This document shows positions 10,764 through 19,635 of a stretch of 64,000 nt of DNA, in pieces. How positions within the stretch are numbered: position 1 is the first letter of the stretch; every line of letters starts with the position of its first letter. The stretch is taken from NCBI RefSeq assembly GCF_023639785.1, contig NZ_CP098325.1, positions 3,286,001 to 3,350,000 of the forward strand, in the 5' to 3' direction. The stretch comes from Leclercia adecarboxylata. GTDB lineage: Bacteria; Pseudomonadota; Gammaproteobacteria; Enterobacterales; Enterobacteriaceae. The position numbers and the translations under genes are program-made. The notes under the pieces were generated by a model. The model saw only the letters and a program-made list of their open reading frames with translations. It was not told the DNA's origin and ran no database searches.

Positions 10764-11249
10764 TCAGATAGCTTTTGCCATCTTCAGATTGCAGGGGCTC
10801 ATCTGCCAGTTGAACACGCCAGCACCCGTTTCATTGAGGGTGACGTTGGCAATGGCAGAGGTGCTGAACATCGGCGGCGTTTCGCCCGGGCAGAGTTCAG
10901 CTACCAGATAGCCGACTAACGGCAGATGTGAAATCACCAGCGCAGAGGCGACACCTTCATTGCACAGCGCCTGAAGATAGGCACTGACAAGACCCACATC
11001 GCCACAGGGGGTAAGCTCTGGCAGAACTTCGACGCTGTCAGGCAGGTTCATACACTCCCCCACCACGTCCAGCGTCTGTTCAGCGCGTAAGAACGGGCTG
11101 ACGAGGACACGCTCAATATCCACTTTTTGCCCTTTCAGCCAGGTAGCCATTTGACGGGATTCGTCACAGCCGCAAGGCGTCAGAGGACGTACAGAGTCAC
11201 TGGCAGCATCAAGTGCCGCGTCACCGTGACGCATGATAAAAACTTGCAT
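10764..11249 (-). CDS. sixA: Phosphohistidine phosphatase SixA
   Basis: Histidine phosphatase that dephosphorylates phosphohistidine proteins, notably NPr of the nitrogen PTS. The 161 residues equal E. coli SixA. The start ATG 11247-11249 gives MQVFIMRHGDAALDA with the RHG catalytic motif at residues 7-9; a further in-frame ATG upstream (11303) would prepend 18 non-homologous residues. A second conserved His occurs in ALVISHLPLVG. Confidence 0.95.
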   Translation of the reverse strand: MQVFIMRHGDAALDAASDSVRPLTPCGCDESRQMATWLKGQKVDIERVLVSPFLRAEQTLDVVGECMNLPDSVEVLPELTPCGDVGLVSAYLQALCNEGVASALVISHLPLVGYLVAELCPGETPPMFSTSAIANVTLNETGAGVFNWQMSPCNLKMAKAI

Positions 11250-11459
11250 ATTGCACCGCTTTTGTTGACCAGGATCACCGGTGTTACTTCCCCGCGTGAA
11301 CACATCACGAGGTAGAAAACCCGATGGCCGGGCATTGTGCCTGATCCATCCGTTGAATGAAACGCTGTTTTTTACCTCAACGGCGTAAGTATAGTCAATG
11401 TCAGTTTACAAATTAGACAGGACCAGACCCTTCAACGGCGGATTTACTCTTATTTGACC

Positions 11460-13607
11460 TTAATTTACAAGGTCAGTTTCCTTTGCTGGCCAAAATCGCA
11501 GCCCCTGATCCGCCATTTGCAACAATGTGTCACACGGCGTAAACCGCGGCCCATATTGCACAGCCAGTCGTTGTAAAATCGCAACAACTTCACCCGCACC
11601 TAAGCTATCCATATAGCGGAACGGGCCACCCAGGAAAGGTGGGAAACCGATGCCAAACACGGCGCCAATGTCACCGTCACGGGCATTTTTAATGACCTTC
11701 TCATCAAAGCAGCGCGCCGCTTCGTTGAGCATCATCATGACGCAGCGTTCTGCGCACTGTGTCGCAGAGAGTTTGCCCTCGCCGGCAGGCTTAATAAGCC
11801 CATAAATAGCCGGGTCAACCTGCTTCTTGCTTTTACGCCCTTTTGGGTCGTAAAGATAGAAACCGCGTCCATTTTTTCTGCCTTTGCGATCATCATTCAA
11901 AATTGCAGAAACAATGTTTGCAGGTGCGCTAAACCGTTCACCGTAAGCGCTTTCCAGCACAGGTATAATTTTAGTGCCGGTATCGATTCCCACCTCATCC
12001 AAAAGTTGGATTGGGCCGACCGGGAAACCAAACTTCACCAGCGCATTATCGATATGTTCAACCTTTTCGCCTTCGGTCAGCAGGCGCATGGCTTCACTGA
12101 TATAAGGAGCCAGAATGCGGTTGACGTAGAACCCGGCTTTATCAGCGACCACCACCGGCGTTTTGCCCTGCATTTTTGCCAGCTTCACGATAGTGGCAAT
12201 GGTCTGCGGGCTCGTTCCGGCGTGCGGGATGACCTCCACCAGCGGCATTTTTTCTACCGGACTGAAGAAATGCAGCCCGATCACCTGTTCAGGTCGCGCG
12301 GCCCCGGCCGCAATATCGCCGATAGGCAACGACGAGGTATTGGAGGCAAAAATGGTGTGCGGTGCACAGTTCGCTTCAACCTCGGCCACCATCTGCTGTT
12401 TCAGGGCCAGATCTTCGAATACGGCCTCAATCACCACATCACGATGACGGAAACCGCTGTAATCGGTAGTGCCGGAGATCAGCGCCAGCTGACGATCGCG
12501 CTCGCTGGCTTTGATATGGCGGCGTTTGACCTTTTTATCAAGCAACTGCCAGCTGTATTGCAGCGCGTGATTGATCCCCTTCGGGTTGATGTCTTTGATC
12601 CGCACCGGTAATTTGCCTTTGCTGGCGCTCACGAAGGCGATACCGCCCCCCATCAGCCCGCCGCCCAGTAGACCGATGGCGTCCAGTGGCGCAGGCTCCG
12701 CCTCGCTGCCGGGATCTTTTTTCACTTCAGTGCTGGCAAAAAAGATGCTGCGCAGCGCCTGAGACTGCGGCGTCATCGCCAGCTCGCCAAAGGCTTTGGC
12801 TTCTGCGGCATAGCCGCTGCTGCTGCCCTGGGTCAGGCCGGTATGGATCACCTCGAGAATACGTTTTGTCGCCGGGTAGTTGCCCTGGGTTTTCTGCTCG
12901 GTTTTTTTACCCACCATGTTGAACAGCAGCGCGCGGCCCAGCGGCCCCGCCAGCACGCGCTCGCGTACCGGTAAGCGACGACTGTCCGGTTTGCCTTTCA
13001 GGGCCAGCGCAACGGCGGCCTCCAGCAAAATGGCGTGGGGAACCACCTCATCCACCAGCCCAACCTTCAGGGCCTGGCGCGGACGCAGCTGTTTGCCGGC
13101 AAGGATCATCTCCAGTGCCGTGCTGACACCCACCAGCCGCGGCAGACGCTGCGTGCCGCCCGAGCCCGGCAGTAAGCCAAGCTGCACTTCCGGCAGGCCC
13201 AGCACCGTTTTGGCGTCGTCGGTACAAATGCGTCCGTGACAGGCCAGCGCCAGCTCCAGACCGCCGCCAAGGCAGGCCCCGTGGATCGCCGCAATCACCG
13301 GGATCGGCAGAGCATGAATTTCGGCCATGATCTGCTGCCCCTGACGGGCCAGATCCTCCGCCACCTGCGCGCTTTCGGCGCGGGCAATCATGTTGATATC
13401 GGCCCCGGCAATAAAGTTGTCCGGCTTGGCCGAGATGAACACCAGCCCGCGCAGGTTTTTGTTTTCACGCACCTGCTTAAGGATGGCGCGCACCTGGCCG
13501 CCAAACTCTGCTTTCAGGGTATTCATCTTTTCGCCTGGCGCATCGATGGTGACTACCGCCACGTTGTCCAGACGCACGTGCAGGGTAAACGCCGTTGTCA
13601 TCTCCAT
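11460..13607 (-). CDS. fadJ: Fatty acid oxidation complex subunit alpha FadJ (anaerobic)
   Basis: Multifunctional beta-oxidation subunit: enoyl-CoA hydratase (N-terminal third, with ANIALAxGxxLGGG-type chemistry visible as [18 protein letters not shown]) and 3-hydroxyacyl-CoA dehydrogenase (NAD fold [14 protein letters not shown] from about 312, then [14 protein letters not shown]). It has 715 residues against 714 in E. coli. Its ATG overlaps the fadI stop by one base, so the two are translated together as the FadIJ complex. Control is expected from the FadR site before fadI. Confidence 0.97.
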   Translation of the reverse strand: MEMTTAFTLHVRLDNVAVVTIDAPGEKMNTLKAEFGGQVRAILKQVRENKNLRGLVFISAKPDNFIAGADINMIARAESAQVAEDLARQGQQIMAEIHALPIPVIAAIHGACLGGGLELALACHGRICTDDAKTVLGLPEVQLGLLPGSGGTQRLPRLVGVSTALEMILAGKQLRPRQALKVGLVDEVVPHAILLEAAVALALKGKPDSRRLPVRERVLAGPLGRALLFNMVGKKTEQKTQGNYPATKRILEVIHTGLTQGSSSGYAAEAKAFGELAMTPQSQALRSIFFASTEVKKDPGSEAEPAPLDAIGLLGGGLMGGGIAFVSASKGKLPVRIKDINPKGINHALQYSWQLLDKKVKRRHIKASERDRQLALISGTTDYSGFRHRDVVIEAVFEDLALKQQMVAEVEANCAPHTIFASNTSSLPIGDIAAGAARPEQVIGLHFFSPVEKMPLVEVIPHAGTSPQTIATIVKLAKMQGKTPVVVADKAGFYVNRILAPYISEAMRLLTEGEKVEHIDNALVKFGFPVGPIQLLDEVGIDTGTKIIPVLESAYGERFSAPANIVSAILNDDRKGRKNGRGFYLYDPKGRKSKKQVDPAIYGLIKPAGEGKLSATQCAERCVMMMLNEAARCFDEKVIKNARDGDIGAVFGIGFPPFLGGPFRYMDSLGAGEVVAILQRLAVQYGPRFTPCDTLLQMADQGLRFWPAKETDLVN

Positions 13608-14917
13608 TATTCTGCCTCCAGAACCATTGCGGCACCCAGGCCACCCGCCGCGCAGGCGGTGACCAGGCCAAAACCGCCGCCGCGACGGCGCAGCTCATGC
13701 AGCGTCTGGGTGATCATCCTCGCCCCGGTCGCCGCAAAGGGGTGCCCATACGCAATGGAGCCCCCCAGCACGTTAAATTTGCTTTCATCCACTTCGCCCG
13801 TGGCATGGGCGCGGCCCAGCACGTCCCGGGCAAAACGTTCGCTGGCCAGCAGTTGTACGTTGGCCAGGGTCTGCGCGGCAAAAGCTTCGTGCATGTCGAT
13901 GAGCGTCAGATCGCCCATGGTGAGCCCGGCACGCTCCAGCGCCAGCGGCGTAGACCAGGCAGGCCCCAGCAGCATGTCCTGCCAGACATCAATGGCGGTA
14001 AAGGCGTAGCTGCGCAGATAGCCGAGCGGCTTCAGGCCCAGCTCTCTGGCGCGGGATTCGGTCATCAGGATCACCGCCGCCGCGCCGTCGGTTAACGGGG
14101 TGCTGTTCGCCGCGGTGACGGTGCCGTGTTTACGGTCGAACGCCGGGCGCAGTTTCGCGTAATCCGCCAGCGTAGAGGTACCGCGAATATTGTTATCCTG
14201 GCTAAGCGGCTCGCGGAAGGGCGGCGTATAGGCCGTCATCACCTCATCTGCCAGCTTGCCCTCCTCCCAGGCCTGGGCGGCGCGCTGATGCGAGCGGTGC
14301 GCCAGGGCATCCTGCTGTTCACGGGTAATGCCGTAGGTTTTCGCCATCTGCTCGGCGGTATCCCCCATCCGCAGCCCGGTGGAGTACTCCGCCACGGCAG
14401 GTGGCACAGGGAGTAGATCGCGCAGACGCAGGCGCGAAAACAGCGACAGGCGCTGCCCGGTGGTGCGGGCTTTGTTGGCGTCCACCAGCACACGGGCGAG
14501 CTTTTTACTGACGCCAATCGGTAAAACGGACGAGGAGTCGGCTCCGCCGGCAATCCCGGCGCGAATGGTGCCGGTTATCAGACTCTCCGCAACGTTCGCC
14601 ACCGCCTGAAAGCTGGTGGCACAGGCGCGGCTGACGCTGTAGGCATCGGTGTGCACGTTCATCCCGGTACCCAATACGATTTCACGGGCGATATTAGGCG
14701 CTTCCGGCATTTGCACCACCTGGCCAAAGACCAGCTGTTCGATAACCTCGGGAGGGATTTCGCTGCGAGCCAGTAGCTCTCCTACGACCATTTTTCCCAG
14801 ATCGACGGCAGGAATGCCATGAAACGCCGTCGCCTGACGGGCAAACGGCGTACGTAATCCACTGACAATGGCAATGCGATCGCCCTGACGGGTGATTAGC
14901 GGTAATGCCTGACTCAT
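13607..14917 (-). CDS. fadI: 3-ketoacyl-CoA thiolase FadI
   Basis: Thiolase of the second, anaerobic beta-oxidation complex, releasing acetyl-CoA from 3-ketoacyl-CoA. It has 436 residues, as in E. coli, from ATG 14915-14917 ([20 protein letters not shown]). The acylated Cys is in [10 protein letters not shown] near residue 99, the His in [16 protein letters not shown] and the second Cys in [12 protein letters not shown]. It leads the fadIJ operon; a FadR site lies 30 nt upstream. Confidence 0.97.
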   Translation of the reverse strand: MSQALPLITRQGDRIAIVSGLRTPFARQATAFHGIPAVDLGKMVVGELLARSEIPPEVIEQLVFGQVVQMPEAPNIAREIVLGTGMNVHTDAYSVSRACATSFQAVANVAESLITGTIRAGIAGGADSSSVLPIGVSKKLARVLVDANKARTTGQRLSLFSRLRLRDLLPVPPAVAEYSTGLRMGDTAEQMAKTYGITREQQDALAHRSHQRAAQAWEEGKLADEVMTAYTPPFREPLSQDNNIRGTSTLADYAKLRPAFDRKHGTVTAANSTPLTDGAAAVILMTESRARELGLKPLGYLRSYAFTAIDVWQDMLLGPAWSTPLALERAGLTMGDLTLIDMHEAFAAQTLANVQLLASERFARDVLGRAHATGEVDESKFNVLGGSIAYGHPFAATGARMITQTLHELRRRGGGFGLVTACAAGGLGAAMVLEAE

Positions 14918-14946
14918 AACGCTCCCCTGTGAATAACAAATGCGCA

Positions 14947-14963
14947 AAGTGGTCTGACCTGAT
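14947..14963. promoter_or_regulatory. FadR operator upstream of fadIJ
   Basis: AAGTGGTCTGACCTGAT is close to the FadR consensus AACTGGTCNGACCAGTT, 30 nt before fadI. It is expected to mediate repression released by long-chain acyl-CoA. Confidence 0.8.
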
Positions 14964-15040
14964 AACAGTCTTAACCAAATTTTTACATTAGCCAATCAGG
15001 GAGAGGAAAAATTGCGAGCGAACACACAGAGCACAAACGA

Positions 15041-15063
15041 AACGCCTCCAGGAAGGAGGCGTT
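15041..15063 (-). terminator. Terminator after yfcZ
   Basis: AACGCCTCC (15041-15049) pairs with GGAGGCGTT (15055-15063) just past the yfcZ stop; on the reverse strand a T-rich stretch (TTTCGTTTG) follows. Confidence 0.7.
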
Positions 15064-15071
15064 GAAAGGAA

Positions 15072-15356
15072 TTAACGCAGACCGAGTTGAAAAATCAGGG
15101 ATTCTGCTTCGCAGCTGAACACGAAGTCGATGTCCAGGCGAACCCCACCTTCTACGTCGGTGAAGGTAGAGTTAATTGCACAGGGTTCAGACTCCACGCC
15201 GCGGGCTTTTTCGGTCAGCGCGGCCAGCGTCTCTTCGGCGTCGGCACGGCTGGCAAACTCACGGCTGTAAGAGGCGGTGCAATCCGTGTTGTCCACGATG
15301 GTACCCACATCCATACAGCAGCAAACCGGGGTTTCATCAGCACTGCATTTACTCAT
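15072..15356 (-). CDS. yfcZ: Conserved Cys-rich protein YfcZ
   Basis: A 94-residue protein equal in length to E. coli YfcZ, starting MSKCSADETPVCCCMDVGTI. The N-terminal cysteine cluster (C4, then CCC at 12-14) suggests metal or redox chemistry, but no function is established. The start is ATG 15354-15356; 14 further in-frame upstream residues show no similarity. It sits between fadI and fadL as in E. coli, and no fatty-acid role is shown by the sequence. Confidence 0.92.
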   Translation of the reverse strand: MSKCSADETPVCCCMDVGTIVDNTDCTASYSREFASRADAEETLAALTEKARGVESEPCAINSTFTDVEGGVRLDIDFVFSCEAESLIFQLGLR

Positions 15357-15601
15357 AGTAGATTTCCTCTTCATTCGCGCATGGCGCGAGATAAACACGA
15401 TGCTGATATTTTACGCGCCGGGCGGGGGCGGCTCCAGTCGTTAATGGCTTTAAAGCGGGTAAGTGAGCAATATCACACGTAAAAATGATCTAAAACAAAA
15501 ATCACCCATTCGGAGGAAGCGAACTGGTCACAATTTTGCCACCCAGATCCCGTTTCGAAAAACATATCAGTAAATATTCACAAACACTCTTGCAACATTC
15601 T

Positions 15602-15618
15602 ATCTGGTCAGACCTATA
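15602..15618. promoter_or_regulatory. FadR operator 1 upstream of fadL
   Basis: ATCTGGTCAGACCTATA contains the TGGTCNGACC core of FadR sites. E. coli fadL also has two FadR sites in its promoter. Confidence 0.75.
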
Positions 15619-15625
15619 CTCTCGC

Positions 15626-15642
15626 CACTGGTCTGATTTCTA
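15626..15642. promoter_or_regulatory. FadR operator 2 upstream of fadL
   Basis: CACTGGTCTGATTTCT (within 15626-15642) carries the left FadR half-site ACTGGTC and a degenerate right half, 24 nt downstream of operator 1. The two sites lie in the 371-nt yfcZ-fadL gap, which otherwise holds the divergent promoters and the fadL leader. Confidence 0.6.
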
Positions 15643-15727
15643 AGTGTTACGACAGACCCTACACTTCGCGCTCCTGTTACGGTATGTAACAAAAATTGCA
15701 TAAAAATAACTCAATGAGGTTATGGTC

Positions 15728-17050
15728 ATGAGCCAGAAAACCCTGTTCAAAAAAACTGCGCTGGCAGTCGCAGTGGCAATCGTCTCCACCTCCGCCTGGT
15801 CAGCGGGATTCCAGCTTAACGAGTTCTCTTCCTCAGGCCTGGGCCGTGCCTATTCCGGGGAAGGCGCCATCGCTGATGATGCCGGGAACGCGAGCCGTAA
15901 CCCTGCCCTGATCATGATGTTTGATCGTCCAACCCTCTCCGCAGGTGCCATTTTTGTTGACCCTGATGTAGATATCTCCGGACGCTCTCCTACGGGCGCA
16001 AGCCTGAACGCGGATAACATCGCGCCAACTGCATGGGTGCCAAACCTGCACTTTGTTGCACCTATCAATGACCAGTTCGGCTGGGGCGCATCCGTAACCT
16101 CTAACTACGGACTGGCGACCGAGTTCAATAACAATTACGCAGCAGGGGCCTACGGCGGTACAACCGACCTGGAAACCCTTAACCTGAACCTGAGCGGTGC
16201 TTATCGCCTGGATAATCACTGGAGCTTCGGCGTCGGCTTTGATGCGGTGTATGCGAAAGCGAAAATTGAGCGCTACGCGGGTGACCTGGGTCGCGTTATC
16301 GCAGGCTCCGGCGCATTACCTCCGGCCCTGGCACGACAGGTCGCCGGGATCCAGGGAGATACCCAGATTGCCTACCTGAAGGGTGATGAGTGGGGCTATG
16401 GCTGGAACGCCGGTATTCTGTATGAAATCGATAAGAACAACCGGTATGGCTTTACCTACCGTTCTGAAGTGAAAATCGATTTCGATGGCGACTATAAGAG
16501 CAGCCTGCCATCAGCCTACAACCAGATCCTGGGCAACTTTGGTCTGCCGTTGGGCACAGATGGCCGCACCACTGGCGGTTCTCTGACCCTGAATTTACCT
16601 GAGATGTGGGAACTGTCCGGGTACAACCGAGTCGCACCGCAATGGGCTATCCACTATAGCCTGACCTACACCAGCTGGAGCCAGTTCCAGGAGCTGAAAG
16701 CGACCAACAGCGGCGGTGATACGCTGTTCTATAAAGACGAAAGCTTCCGTGACGCTTACCGCATCGCGCTGGGTACCACCTACTACATGGATGATAACTG
16801 GACGTTCCGTACCGGTATTGCCTTCGATGACAGCCCGGTTCCGGCAGACAAGCGTTCTATCTCCATTCCGGATCAGGATCGCTTCTGGCTGAGCGCCGGT
16901 GCAACCTATGCATTCAACGAAGATGCTTCAATCGATGCGGGTGTCTCTTATATGCACGGTCAGAAAGTGTCGTTCCAGGAGGGTCCGTATGAGTTCTCTT
17001 CTGAAGGTAAAGCCTGGCTGTATGGCATGAACTTCAACTACGCGTTCTAA
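15728..17050 (+). CDS. fadL: Long-chain fatty acid outer membrane transporter FadL
   Basis: Outer-membrane beta-barrel taking up long-chain fatty acids (and a T2-type phage receptor in E. coli). From ATG 15728 it has 440 residues, with a 25-residue signal peptide ending AWSA before [20 protein letters not shown]. The plugged N-terminus and the NPA motif (SRNPALI) are conserved; it ends in an aromatic residue (NFNYAF). GAGG at 15715 fits ATG 15728 better than the in-frame ATG at 15722, which is only 3 nt away. FadR sites lie upstream. Confidence 0.97.
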   Translation: MSQKTLFKKTALAVAVAIVSTSAWSAGFQLNEFSSSGLGRAYSGEGAIADDAGNASRNPALIMMFDRPTLSAGAIFVDPDVDISGRSPTGASLNADNIAPTAWVPNLHFVAPINDQFGWGASVTSNYGLATEFNNNYAAGAYGGTTDLETLNLNLSGAYRLDNHWSFGVGFDAVYAKAKIERYAGDLGRVIAGSGALPPALARQVAGIQGDTQIAYLKGDEWGYGWNAGILYEIDKNNRYGFTYRSEVKIDFDGDYKSSLPSAYNQILGNFGLPLGTDGRTTGGSLTLNLPEMWELSGYNRVAPQWAIHYSLTYTSWSQFQELKATNSGGDTLFYKDESFRDAYRIALGTTYYMDDNWTFRTGIAFDDSPVPADKRSISIPDQDRFWLSAGATYAFNEDASIDAGVSYMHGQKVSFQEGPYEFSSEGKAWLYGMNFNYAF

Positions 17051-17065
17051 TCACATCACGATTAA

Positions 17066-17096
17066 AAAAGGTGAGCCCTGGGGCTCACCTTTTCTT
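17066..17096. terminator. Bidirectional terminator between fadL and mlaA
   Basis: GGTGAGCC (17070-17077) pairs with GGCTCACC (17082-17089), with an A-run before and a T-rich run after, between convergent genes. Confidence 0.9.
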
Positions 17097-17098
17097 TT

Positions 17099-17851
17099 TT
17101 ATTCCGCATCAATCTCGGAGAGTTCATTTTCGATCGCTTTGGCGTTCGGGTTCTCTTCCGGTTTCAGCTTGCCGCCGTTGGCAATGAAGTCGTGGTTCTG
17201 GAAGTAGGCCTCACGCACCATAAGGTACGGATCGGAAGACTGACGAAGCAGACCGTCGGAATCCAGCAGCTGCGCGCGCGTCTCCACCCCTTCCAGCGTC
17301 CATTTACCTATCGACAGCGGCCAGGTGAGCCAGGAGAGCACCGGATAAAGCGTATCGACCATGTCGCCGCCATCATCACGCAGGGTGAAGCTTCCGTAGA
17401 ACGGCAGATGCACGTACGGGCCGTAACCCACATTATAGTGACCCAGGGTACTACCGAAACGGTGCGGCTGCTCGCGCTGCAGCTTCGGATTCGCCATCCC
17501 GGCAACGTCAATAAAGCCGCCCATCCCTAACAGGGTGTTCAGGAAGAAACGGGTGAAGTGGACCATCCCCTGATAAGGATCGCCCTGCAGGAAGTAGTTC
17601 GCCATCACCGCAGGCTCTTCGAGGTTGCTGGTGAAGTTGCTCAGGCCATTACGGGCAGGCTGTGGAACATAATCACGCCATGCCACCGCAACCGGGCGCA
17701 CCAGATACGGATCCAGCACGTTGTAGTTGAAGTTGTACATGGAGCGGTTAAATCCTTCCAGAGGATCGGAGCGCCCCTGCTGCTCGCCAGAGCTGGCGCA
17801 GCCCATCAGCAACGTGGTGCTCAGCGCAACCACCGACAGCCGAAGTTTCAT
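17099..17851 (-). CDS. mlaA: Outer-membrane lipid asymmetry lipoprotein MlaA
   Basis: Outer-membrane component (VacJ) of the Mla system, which removes mislocalised phospholipids from the outer leaflet with OmpC and hands them to MlaC. It has 250 residues (E. coli 251). The start is ATG 17849-17851, giving a lipoprotein signal MKLRLSVVALSTTLLMGC with lipobox LMGC. DPLEGFNRSMYNFNYNVLDPYLVRP is the family signature. The tail is acidic (ENELSEIDAE). Confidence 0.96.
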   Translation of the reverse strand: MKLRLSVVALSTTLLMGCASSGEQQGRSDPLEGFNRSMYNFNYNVLDPYLVRPVAVAWRDYVPQPARNGLSNFTSNLEEPAVMANYFLQGDPYQGMVHFTRFFLNTLLGMGGFIDVAGMANPKLQREQPHRFGSTLGHYNVGYGPYVHLPFYGSFTLRDDGGDMVDTLYPVLSWLTWPLSIGKWTLEGVETRAQLLDSDGLLRQSSDPYLMVREAYFQNHDFIANGGKLKPEENPNAKAIENELSEIDAE

Positions 17852-18166
17852 ATCTTTCTCCCTGTTAAGTATGGCTATCAGCAAAAGCCATCCGTCATGG
17901 CGCTTTCGCGCTCTGTCTGTAAACGTGCAAGTGATTGTATCAGCACGACTACTGATGTCTACGACCACAAATCGGGGCAATAAACACTCTCTGGTATGAT
18001 CTCAGAATAGCCTGGCTTTACGTTTTCGTTTGGCTGGCAATTTTATACGGCCTTTGCCATTGATGTATCGCCTTTATTGCCATTGCAGGAATTTAAGAGC
18101 ATACCCACGGGCGACGGGGGAAAAAGCGCTACGCTTAAGGGTATCTGATCACTATGGAGCGTTGCG
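17852..18166. other. Intergenic region mlaA-yfdC (315 nt)
   Basis: Holds the divergent upstream regions of mlaA and yfdC. I see no RNA gene, conserved operator or coding sequence in it. Confidence 0.6.
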
Positions 18167-19096
18167 ATGGACGAGCTAAAAGAAGAGAAAATAGACGGTC
18201 ATACTGAAGAGCTGGAAGTGGAAAGCGAGGAGAATCGCCGGGGAAAGAAGATTGAGGTCGACGAGGACCGCCTGCCCTCGCGCGCGATGGCCATCCATGA
18301 ACATATTCGCCAGGACGGTGAAAAGGAGCTGGAGCGCGACGCCATGGCGCTGTTCTGGTCTGCGATCGCAGCCGGATTATCAATGGGCGCCTCCCTGCTG
18401 GCAAAAGGGATTTTTCACGTCGAGCTCGAAGGGGTACCCGGCGGCATAATAATAGAAAACCTCGGATACACCTTTGGCTTTATTATCGTGATTATGGCGC
18501 GCCAGCAGCTCTTTACCGAGAACACCGTCACCGCCGTACTGCCGGTGATGCAAAGCCCGACCTGGGGCAATTTCGGCCTGCTGATGCGCCTGTGGAGCGT
18601 GGTGCTGCTGGGCAACATTATCGGTACCGGGGTCGCCGCCTGGGCGTTTGAGTATATGCCGATATTTGATGAGCCCACCCGCGACGCCTTTGTGAAAATT
18701 GGTATGGGGGTGATGGAAAACAGCCCATCGGAGATGTTCGCCAACGCGATTATCTCCGGCTGGATCGTTGCGACTATGGTCTGGATGTTCCCGGCGGCCG
18801 GTTCGGCAAAAATTGTGGTTATCATCCTGATGACCTGGCTTATCGCCCTTGCCGATACTACCCACATCGTGGTGGGGACGGTGGAAATCTTATATCTGGT
18901 GTTTAATGGCACCATCCACTGGACCGAATTCTTCTGGCCCTTCGCCCTTCCTACTCTGGCCGGTAACATCTGCGGCGGGACCTTTATTTTTGCCCTGCTG
19001 AGCCATGCGCAGATTCGTAACGATATGTCTAATAAGCGCAAAGCCGAGATGAAAGCCAGGCAGGTGGAAGCCGAAGAAGATAAAAAATCGGCTTGA
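18167..19096 (+). CDS. yfdC: Formate/nitrite transporter family protein YfdC
   Basis: A 309-residue inner-membrane protein of the FNT family (E. coli YfdC, 310 aa). The first 60 residues are highly charged and probably cytosolic; six hydrophobic segments follow, with ENTVTAVLPVM, a reentrant-loop-like segment, and an acidic/basic C-terminal tail. The substrate is not known. The gene lies next to argW as in E. coli. Confidence 0.93.
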   Translation: MDELKEEKIDGHTEELEVESEENRRGKKIEVDEDRLPSRAMAIHEHIRQDGEKELERDAMALFWSAIAAGLSMGASLLAKGIFHVELEGVPGGIIIENLGYTFGFIIVIMARQQLFTENTVTAVLPVMQSPTWGNFGLLMRLWSVVLLGNIIGTGVAAWAFEYMPIFDEPTRDAFVKIGMGVMENSPSEMFANAIISGWIVATMVWMFPAAGSAKIVVIILMTWLIALADTTHIVVGTVEILYLVFNGTIHWTEFFWPFALPTLAGNICGGTFIFALLSHAQIRNDMSNKRKAEMKARQVEAEEDKKSA

Positions 19097-19131
19097 ATGG
19101 CGACACTTTAAGCAGTCAGGCGGTCACGCGC

Positions 19132-19160
19132 TTAACGCATTGTCTAAATGACGTTATACT
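19132..19160 (+). promoter_or_regulatory. Putative sigma-70 promoter of argW
   Basis: TTAACG (19132-19137), a 17-nt spacer and TATACT (19155-19160) lie 11 nt before the tRNA 5' end. Confidence 0.6.
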
Positions 19161-19171
19161 CGTGCCGCTTC

Positions 19172-19243
19172 GTCCCCTTAGTTAAATGGATATAACGAGC
19201 CCCTCCTAAGGGCTAGTTGCAGGTTCGATTCCTGCAGGGGACA
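19172..19243 (+). tRNA. argW: tRNA-Arg(CCU), 3' CCA not encoded
   Basis: A full cloverleaf: acceptor GTCCCCT pairs with AGGGGAC, the anticodon stem AGCCC/GGGCT encloses CTCCTAA with anticodon CCT at 19205-19207, and the T-loop is TTCGATT. The body matches E. coli argW. After the discriminator A at 19243 the genome reads AAT, not CCA, unlike the E. coli gene and unlike the two tRNA-Ala genes in this window. argW is a well-known integration site and marks the left edge of the accessory block. Confidence 0.95.
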
Positions 19244-19375
19244 AATCCCGCCACTCAATCTGTCATCCCTCATAGCACCCATACACACAACTCAACAGCT
19301 TGCTGTGATGTACTCTCCTGCCATCAGAACGTATCCATACCTTACCGGGTATAAAAAATTGAACGGAGAAAGTTG

Positions 19376-19597
19376 ATGAAGAAGATCCTGATCGCTATGG
19401 CATTACTCGCCCCCTGCTCTGCCTTTGCCGGCGTTGTCTTCCATCCGGTAGAACGCGCGGCCGTGGTCGCAAATTCCAACCATCCTGTAGCGGCGGCAAC
19501 CGTTACCGCGCAGGCAAGAAATCACCGGGCAGCCAGAGTGGATGCCGTGAGCTGTAACGACGGACGCTGCGTCCAGCACGGTAACGTTATTCGCTAA
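19376..19597 (+). CDS. Small exported protein of unknown function
   Basis: A 73-residue protein with a clear signal peptide (MKKILIAMALLAPCSAFAG, probable cleavage after AFA). The mature part is about 54 residues, basic, with two cysteines (VSCNDGRCVQ) that could form a disulfide. The ATG at 19376 has GGAG 8 nt upstream; the in-frame TTG just before it is less likely. I do not recognise a family; position and size resemble small periplasmic stress proteins. It is the first gene after argW. Confidence 0.75.
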   Translation: MKKILIAMALLAPCSAFAGVVFHPVERAAVVANSNHPVAAATVTAQARNHRAARVDAVSCNDGRCVQHGNVIR

Positions 19598-19605
19598 GAT
19601 TTACG

Positions 19606-19635
19606 GAGCCCCGACATCCCGGGGCTTCATTTCAT
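19606..19635. terminator. Bidirectional terminator, small exported gene / flagellin
   Basis: AGCCCCG (19607-19613) pairs with CGGGGCT (19620-19626) between convergent genes, followed by a short T-rich stretch. Confidence 0.65.
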
